From positions 1 through 64,000 of the forward strand of contig JAFRRP010000012.1 in NCBI GenBank assembly GCA_017428085.1: a DNA stretch of 64,000 bases, written 5' to 3'. This document shows positions 59,516-64,000 of the stretch, piece after piece (position 1 is the first letter of the stretch; each line of letters starts with the position of its first letter). Origin of the DNA: Clostridia bacterium. GTDB lineage: Bacteria; Bacillota; Clostridia; Oscillospirales; Acutalibacteraceae. Position numbers and translations under genes: made by a program. Below the pieces are notes generated by a model, which saw only the letters and a list, made by a program, of their open reading frames with translations, made no database searches and had not been told where the DNA came from.

Positions 59516-59704
59516 TCAGACCGCCCTCGTGACCTTGCCGGAACGCAGGCAGCGCGTGCAGGCGTAAACTCTGCACGGGGAACCGTTGACGATCGCCTTC
59601 ACTCTCTTTACGTTGGGCTTCCAAGTCCTGTTGGACCTTCTGTGGGAATGGGAAACCTTGATACCGAACTTGACGTCTTTACCACAAAAATCGCATTTTG
59701 CCAT
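59516..59704 (-). CDS. rpmB: 50S ribosomal protein L28
   Basis: A 62-residue L28 with MAKCDFCGKDVKFGIKVSHS, TWKPNVKRVKA and a CTRC pair, the zinc form. AAAGGAGGTGCGCTCCAC precedes the ATG. Monocistronic with its own promoter (59752-59780) and terminator. Confidence 0.96.
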   Translation of the reverse strand: MAKCDFCGKDVKFGIKVSHSHRRSNRTWKPNVKRVKAIVNGSPCRVYACTRCLRSGKVTRAV

Positions 59705-59751
59705 GTGGAGCGCACCTCCTTTGATTACTGGACTAATAAATCAGCTAAAAC

Positions 59752-59780
59752 ATAATAGCAGATAATTTTCGCAAATGCAA
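59752..59780 (-). promoter_or_regulatory. Promoter of rpmB
   Basis: Minus strand: TTGCAT at 59780-59775, 17-bp spacer, TATTAT at 59757-59752. Confidence 0.7.
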
Positions 59781-59807
59781 GCTTTTTTTTGATTTTTTTC
59801 GTTTTTT

Positions 59808-61046
59808 TTAGGAAAGCTCGTGGATAAACAGTCCGCTGAGCAGTTTCGGCTCGAACCACGTGGATTTCGGCGGCATCACGGCACCCGCGTCGGCGATGGC
59901 CATCAGCTCGTCCAACTGCGTGGGGTACATGGAAAACGCGAGGACCATATCCTCCCGGCAGCGCTTTTCCAGCTCGGAAAGGCCCCGGATGCCGCCCACA
60001 AAGTCGATGCGCTTGTCCGTGCGCGGGTCGCCGATGCCGAAGATCGGCTCGTTGACCAGCTTTTGCAGCAGGGAGACGTCCAGGCTGCCCACGGCGTCGC
60101 TTTCGTCGCAAAGGCCCGCTTTCAGCGTCAGGGCGTACCACTGTTCCTTGTAGAACATGCCGAAGGTGTGGCGGGCGGCGGGCTTGACGGGGGCGTCGCT
60201 CTTTTCGATCGTGAACACCTGCCCCAGCTTTGCGAACAGCTCCTCGTCGGTCATGCCGTTGGTATCCTTCAGCAGCCGGTTGTAGTCGAGGATCTTCAGC
60301 TCGTCCGCGCGGAAACAGACGGCCAGAAAGCAGTTGAATTCCTCGTCGCCGGTGTAGCCGGGATTGGCCGCGCGGCGCTTCAGCGCCACCTTGACGGCGC
60401 TGGCCGCCCGGTGGTGGCCGTCGGCGATGTACAGGGATCCCACGCCCCGGAAGCCCTCCTCCACGGCGGCGATATCGGCGGGATCGTTGATGACCCAAAC
60501 GGTATTCTTTACGTCCCCCTCGGAGATGAAATCGTACTCCGGCGCAAGGGCGGTGTATTTGTCGATCACCGCGTCGATGGCGGCGCTGCGGCGGTAGGCG
60601 AGGAAGATGGGCCCGGTGTTGGCGTTGCAGGTATCCACGTGGCGGATGCGGTCCTCTTCCTTGTCGGCGCGGGTCAGCTCATGGCGCTTGATGACGCCGT
60701 TCAGGTAGTCGTCCACGGAGGCGCAGCCCACCACGCCGGTCTGTTCCACGCCGTTCCAGCGCTGGCGGTAGAGATACAGCTTCGGCGCGTCTTCTTTCAG
60801 ACAGATACCTTCTTCGGACAGCTTTTGCAGGTTTTCCGCCGCCTTGGCGTAGACCGCGTCGGAATAGAGGTCCACGCCCTCCGGCAGATCGACCTCGGCC
60901 TTGTCCACGTGGAGGAACGACAGGGGATTGCCCTGCACCTTGACGCGGGCCTCTGCGGAGTTCATCACGTCGTAGGGCAGCGCCGCCACCTGCGCGGCGT
61001 ATTCTTTTTGCGGGCGCACGGCCCGGAAGGGTCGGATGGTTGACAT
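59808..61046 (-). CDS. DUF1015 family protein (SbnI-like)
   Basis: A 412-residue DUF1015 protein. Family features: IRPFRAVRPQKEYAAQVAAL, LPYDVMNSAEAR, PLSFLHVDKAEVDLP, the VIKRHELTRADKEEDRIRH stretch and IADGHHRAASAV. Some relatives are free-serine kinases (SbnI type), so a small-molecule kinase role is possible, unproven here. The ATG at 61046 has AAAGGAGCCATAT upstream. Repeat DNA separates it from the lipoprotein gene. Confidence 0.9.
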   Translation of the reverse strand: MSTIRPFRAVRPQKEYAAQVAALPYDVMNSAEARVKVQGNPLSFLHVDKAEVDLPEGVDLYSDAVYAKAAENLQKLSEEGICLKEDAPKLYLYRQRWNGVEQTGVVGCASVDDYLNGVIKRHELTRADKEEDRIRHVDTCNANTGPIFLAYRRSAAIDAVIDKYTALAPEYDFISEGDVKNTVWVINDPADIAAVEEGFRGVGSLYIADGHHRAASAVKVALKRRAANPGYTGDEEFNCFLAVCFRADELKILDYNRLLKDTNGMTDEELFAKLGQVFTIEKSDAPVKPAARHTFGMFYKEQWYALTLKAGLCDESDAVGSLDVSLLQKLVNEPIFGIGDPRTDKRIDFVGGIRGLSELEKRCREDMVLAFSMYPTQLDELMAIADAGAVMPPKSTWFEPKLLSGLFIHELS

Positions 61047-61083
61047 GGTTATATGGCTCCTTTGCGGTTTTTACGGATATGGG

Positions 61084-61205
61084 TCAGTCGTAAGTCGTGA
61101 GTCGTAAGTCGTGAGAAGCCCTTCGGGCGATCCTGTTTACGTTGCCCATAAATGACTTCCGCCTTCCGACTGATGACTTCCGACTGATTTTACGACTCAT
61201 GACTT
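61084..61205. repeat. Heptad-array stem-loop element, copy 4
   Basis: AGTCGTA/AGTCGTG heptads (61085-61115), the core GCCCTTCGGGCGATCCTGT also found at 9591 and 21456, then inverted heptads of two kinds (GACTTCC and ACTCATG). It overlaps the stop of the lipoprotein gene at 61197, which therefore ends in SKS from the array. Confidence 0.85.
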
Positions 61206-62795
61206 GCTCGCGTTGCCGAAATACATCTTATCCCCGCCGCGGTAGTCGATTCCCTTAACCCCCTTGGTGCAGACGAAATACGTGCTTTCGTCCCACACGG
61301 GCAGCATAAACGCGTCGGCGGCCAGCAGATGCTCCAGCGAACGGTAGCAGGCGGCGAATTTGGCGTCGTCGCCGCTGTACAGGGTGCTCACCAGCAGGTT
61401 GGCGGTGGCGGAGGTATATTGGGCGATATTCGCGCCGGACCAGGTGGTGAAGGCGCCGAAATACTCGTAGGAGCTGAAGGTATGCGCCGCCACGGGGTAA
61501 AAGGCGATCTGGTAGTCGCCGGAAACGACCGCCGCTTTTAACTCCTGCGGCGTTACGGTCTTCACGTTCACCGTCACGCTGACGCCCAGCAGCTTCTGCC
61601 ATTCCTGCAGCAGCTTTTTCATGACCTCGCCGTGGGCTTCCTCGCACAGCAGGGTCAGCTCCACGGAGGTGCTCTCCAGCGCTTCCAGCGCCTTTTGCAG
61701 ATAGTCGTAGACCTTTTCCTCGTCGTACAGGTCCGGGTGGTCGCCCACCAGCCCGCTGGAGGCGTACAGCGGCGCGTAGCCGCGGTTCAGACGGCGCCCC
61801 CCGTTATCGGCGATCTGCGCCGTATCGGTGGCGGCCGCCAGCGCGTGACGCAGGTCCGCGTCGGAAAGGGACGGGTCGTTCAGGTTGAACAGTAAGCTGC
61901 GCAATACGTTGCGCTCCTCCGTGACGGTAAAGCTGCTTTTCACACGCAGCTTCGCGTATTCCTCCGCGGTCAGCACCGCGCAGGAATATTCGCTGTCCGC
62001 CAGGTCCTTCAGCAGGTTGTTGCGGTCCGCCACATAGTAGATCCAGATATAGTCCGCTTGGGCGGCGTGTTCGCCGTGATAATCGGGGCTCTTGTTCATC
62101 CGGTAGGAGTTTTCGTCGAACCGGGACAAGTAAAAGGGCCCGTTGGAAAGGATGAATTTGATATAAGTGCCGTACCGTCCGATGCAGGCGTCGAAGAACG
62201 TCTTGCTGCAGGGCATGGCGGCTGGTTCCGCCAGCACGGTGAGGAAGTTGCTTTGGGGGCGCGCCAGCCGGATCTGCAGCGTGTGCGCGTCCACGGCGTA
62301 CACGCCGAGGGTATCGGGGGAGGCCTTGTTCTGCCGGATCTCCTCCGCGTTTTCAATGTTCATGAACATGTACGCGTCAGGGGAACCCATGGCGGGGTCC
62401 ACGGCCCGCTGCAGCGCAAAGACGAAATCCTCGGCCGTCACCGCCAGACTGAAATTCGCCGGCAGCCGGTCCTTCAGCTGCTCCTGCGCGTTGGAGGTCA
62501 GGTGCCACTGCGCTTCGGGACGCAGATAGAAAAAATAATTCAGCCCGTCGTCCGTCACCGTCCAGGAGGCGGCCACGCCCGGCCGTACCGCGCCGTCGGC
62601 GGCCACGGTGACAAGTCCCTCGTAGCAGCTGCGCACGATCATGCGGCCCGTGTCGTCGGAGACGGTCTGGGGGTCGTAGCCCATGGCGGGGGCCTCCACC
62701 GCCGCGTAGAAGATCAGGTCGCCCTTGCCGGAGCAGCCGGAGGCCGCGGCCAGCAGCAGGGCAAGTATCAAAAGCAGAGAGATCCGTTTTTTCAT
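61197..62795 (-). CDS. ABC transporter solute-binding lipoprotein, family 5 (oligopeptide type)
   Basis: A 532-residue extracytoplasmic solute-binding protein. A lipoprotein signal peptide ends in the lipobox LLAAASGCSG. The family 5 opening is MIVRSCYEGLVTVAADGAVRPGVAASW, and FVFALQRAVDPAMGSPDAY and RLNRGYAPLYASSGLVGD are characteristic. Family members bind oligopeptides, nickel or sugars' oligomers. No permease or ATPase genes adjoin; a GPH symporter gene lies five bases upstream and is probably co-transcribed, an odd pairing. Confidence 0.88.
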   Translation of the reverse strand: MKKRISLLLILALLLAAASGCSGKGDLIFYAAVEAPAMGYDPQTVSDDTGRMIVRSCYEGLVTVAADGAVRPGVAASWTVTDDGLNYFFYLRPEAQWHLTSNAQEQLKDRLPANFSLAVTAEDFVFALQRAVDPAMGSPDAYMFMNIENAEEIRQNKASPDTLGVYAVDAHTLQIRLARPQSNFLTVLAEPAAMPCSKTFFDACIGRYGTYIKFILSNGPFYLSRFDENSYRMNKSPDYHGEHAAQADYIWIYYVADRNNLLKDLADSEYSCAVLTAEEYAKLRVKSSFTVTEERNVLRSLLFNLNDPSLSDADLRHALAAATDTAQIADNGGRRLNRGYAPLYASSGLVGDHPDLYDEEKVYDYLQKALEALESTSVELTLLCEEAHGEVMKKLLQEWQKLLGVSVTVNVKTVTPQELKAAVVSGDYQIAFYPVAAHTFSSYEYFGAFTTWSGANIAQYTSATANLLVSTLYSGDDAKFAACYRSLEHLLAADAFMLPVWDESTYFVCTKGVKGIDYRGGDKMYFGNASKS

Positions 62796-62800
62796 ATCGT

Positions 62801-64000
62801 TCAGGTGGCGGCGTTTTCGTCCGCCTCGCGGGTGGCCCGGGCCGCCTGGGCGGCGCGGGTGCGCTCCAGATCGAGATACATCTTTTCGCGCATGGGTTTG
62901 TCGATGTTATAGAAGATCATGGGGATCAGCCCCAGCACGTCGAAGATCAGGTGCGGGCCGTGGGCCAGCAGGAAGATGCGCCATTTGGTCTCGGCGGTCT
63001 GCACGGCGTCCTCGCCGATCTTGTAGCCCGCCCAGATCTCCAGCAGACGGGAGTTGATGAGCTTCAGCACGATATCCTTTACTTTGTAGAAGTAACCCTT
63101 CATCATGCCGATGGTGGCCTCCACCCGGAAGCCGTTTTTCCACTCGCAGTAGTCCAATACCTCGTAGTTGATCTCGCTGCTGATGATGCCCTTGGTGGCG
63201 TAGAAGACCATCTCCACCATGTTGCCCGCGCCGAAGGCCAGCGCCATGGGCAGCTTTTTCAGGTACAGGCCGTTTTCCTTGCCGCCGATCATCCCCACGA
63301 AGAAGAACAGCGCCTCGGAGAAGATGATGGAGCCGCTTTGGAAGAACCACAGCGTTTTGGTGGAGAACTTTGCCCGGAACTTTGGCACGAAGGCGTAGCT
63401 GGCGTAGGAGAGCGGCATGCCGGGGATGCCCGCCACCATGCCGATGGTGTTGAATTTCAGCACGTCGTTGCGGTACAGGGCCTCGTCCGTGCCCACGTCG
63501 ATACCGCCGATGAGGTCCGTGAACAGCGAGATCAGCAGCGGCCGGTTGCGGAACACCGACAGCATGCCCTTGACGGGGTGGGGGCGCTTTTCCGACTGGG
63601 GGACCCGCTCTTTACTGACGATGTACCAGAAGATCGTCGGCACGATGGTGATGATCCATACCACGGTTTTGGTGGTGACGAACACGCTGGTCATGGTGGT
63701 TTTCAGAATGCCGTTGTTGATCAGGTCGTAAAGGATGGACAATAACTGCCCGGGGAATTTGGAGATCAGGTCTTTGACGAATTTGGCGCTGACCAGCAGC
63801 GAGGTACGCTCGTTGGGGTTGGGGGTGAAGACGTTTTCGATGTAGCCGCCCCCTCCGAAGAACGCGCCGATGGTCTCGTTGGCGTAGTTGAAGATCATCA
63901 GCATCAAAAGCCTTGCGGCGGCGTCCATCGCCCGGGCGTTGGCGATCACCGGCATGAAGCAGCCGAAGATCCCCATGATGATGCCGGGCAGCAGGGACAG
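62801..64000 (-). CDS. GPH-family (MFS) sugar:cation symporter, cut by the window end
   Basis: At least 399 residues of a glycoside-pentoside-hexuronide:cation symporter-like protein; the frame runs to the end of the window (LSLLPGII precedes the first visible Met at 63976), so the N terminus is missing. Six or more spans remain (VVWIITIVPTIFWYIVSKER, FFQSGSIIFSEALFFFVGMI, LAFGAGNMVEMVFYATKGII). VLDYCEWKNGFRVEA is the typical Asp-Tyr...Trp-x-x-Gly-x-Arg motif of the group. The tail is Ala/Arg-rich. Sugar or hexuronide import is likely. Confidence 0.8.
   Translation of the reverse strand: MSLLPGIIMGIFGCFMPVIANARAMDAAARLLMLMIFNYANETIGAFFGGGGYIENVFTPNPNERTSLLVSAKFVKDLISKFPGQLLSILYDLINNGILKTTMTSVFVTTKTVVWIITIVPTIFWYIVSKERVPQSEKRPHPVKGMLSVFRNRPLLISLFTDLIGGIDVGTDEALYRNDVLKFNTIGMVAGIPGMPLSYASYAFVPKFRAKFSTKTLWFFQSGSIIFSEALFFFVGMIGGKENGLYLKKLPMALAFGAGNMVEMVFYATKGIISSEINYEVLDYCEWKNGFRVEATIGMMKGYFYKVKDIVLKLINSRLLEIWAGYKIGEDAVQTAETKWRIFLLAHGPHLIFDVLGLIPMIFYNIDKPMREKMYLDLERTRAAQAARATREADENAAT

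Overview
The window looks like a chromosomal piece of a GC-rich, anaerobic Clostridia-type Firmicute, probably a gut Oscillospirales relative. The reasons are the gene order rpmG-secE-nusG-rplK-rplA-(L10 leader)-rplJ-rplL, dnaX-ebfC-recR preceded by a short SRP RNA, SigA-type promoters with 16-17 bp spacers and GTGGTA before the -10, AGGAGG ribosome binding sites, [FeFe]-hydrogenase maturases, a dockerin, and many exported proteins with InlB-type, FIVAR and Cys-pair modules. The taxon is an inference from gene content; no rRNA is present.

Layout. 1-4.1 kb: translation/secretion operon, closed by a terminator after rplL instead of continuing into rpoB. 4.1-9.4 kb: CorA, AzlCD, a YfcC-type permease and a lipoyl-less 2-oxoacid acyltransferase. 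9.7-23.8 kb: BadF-type sugar kinase, a double-headed secreted phosphoesterase, a nucleotide-pyrophosphatase-like enzyme, an epimerase, a mannitol-dehydrogenase-family oxidoreductase, a histidine phosphatase, a GH84-like enzyme, a DUF4160 pair and a secreted purple-acid-phosphatase-like protein. 24.1-29.6 kb: TM1266-hydE-(GH-A hydrolase)-hydG-hydF, with no hydrogenase in the window. 29.8-38.6 kb: a secreted M6 protease and a 2185-residue surface protein. 38.8-39.0 kb: tRNA-Ala(CGC) and tRNA-Val(GAC).

39.0 to about 49.2 kb is a visibly more AT-rich accessory island attached to the 3' end of tRNA-Val. It holds a large serine recombinase whose last codons are antisense to the tRNA, iteron-like repeats, small ORFs behind strong ribosome binding sites (one hidden in a 20-bp stem), a tyrosine-recombinase-like protein, a structured leader with terminator, a 1588-residue exported protein (DUF6273-like domain, five exact 432-bp repeats, papain-like peptidase, dockerin), a small Cys-tailed protein and a candidate structured RNA. 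From 49.4 kb the host-like sequence resumes: GDPD, GH99-like hydrolase, MBL-fold protein, FGGY kinase, recR-ebfC-dnaX-ffs, rpmB, a DUF1015 protein, and a solute-binding lipoprotein plus GPH symporter cut by the window end.

Two signals run across the window. First, intergenic regions are filled with dispersed structured repeats: a palindrome family whose loop is fixed while its stem changes with compensation (16 copies), degenerate seven-base tandem arrays facing inverted copies of themselves, and GAAAT-linked short palindromes. These reach into the 3' ends of hydE, hydF and the solute-binding-protein gene. Second, several host exported proteins of unrelated fold end in a short aromatic/hydrophobic amphipathic segment that may be a shared envelope-retention tail. 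All functions are assigned by reading motifs by eye; no database search was run.
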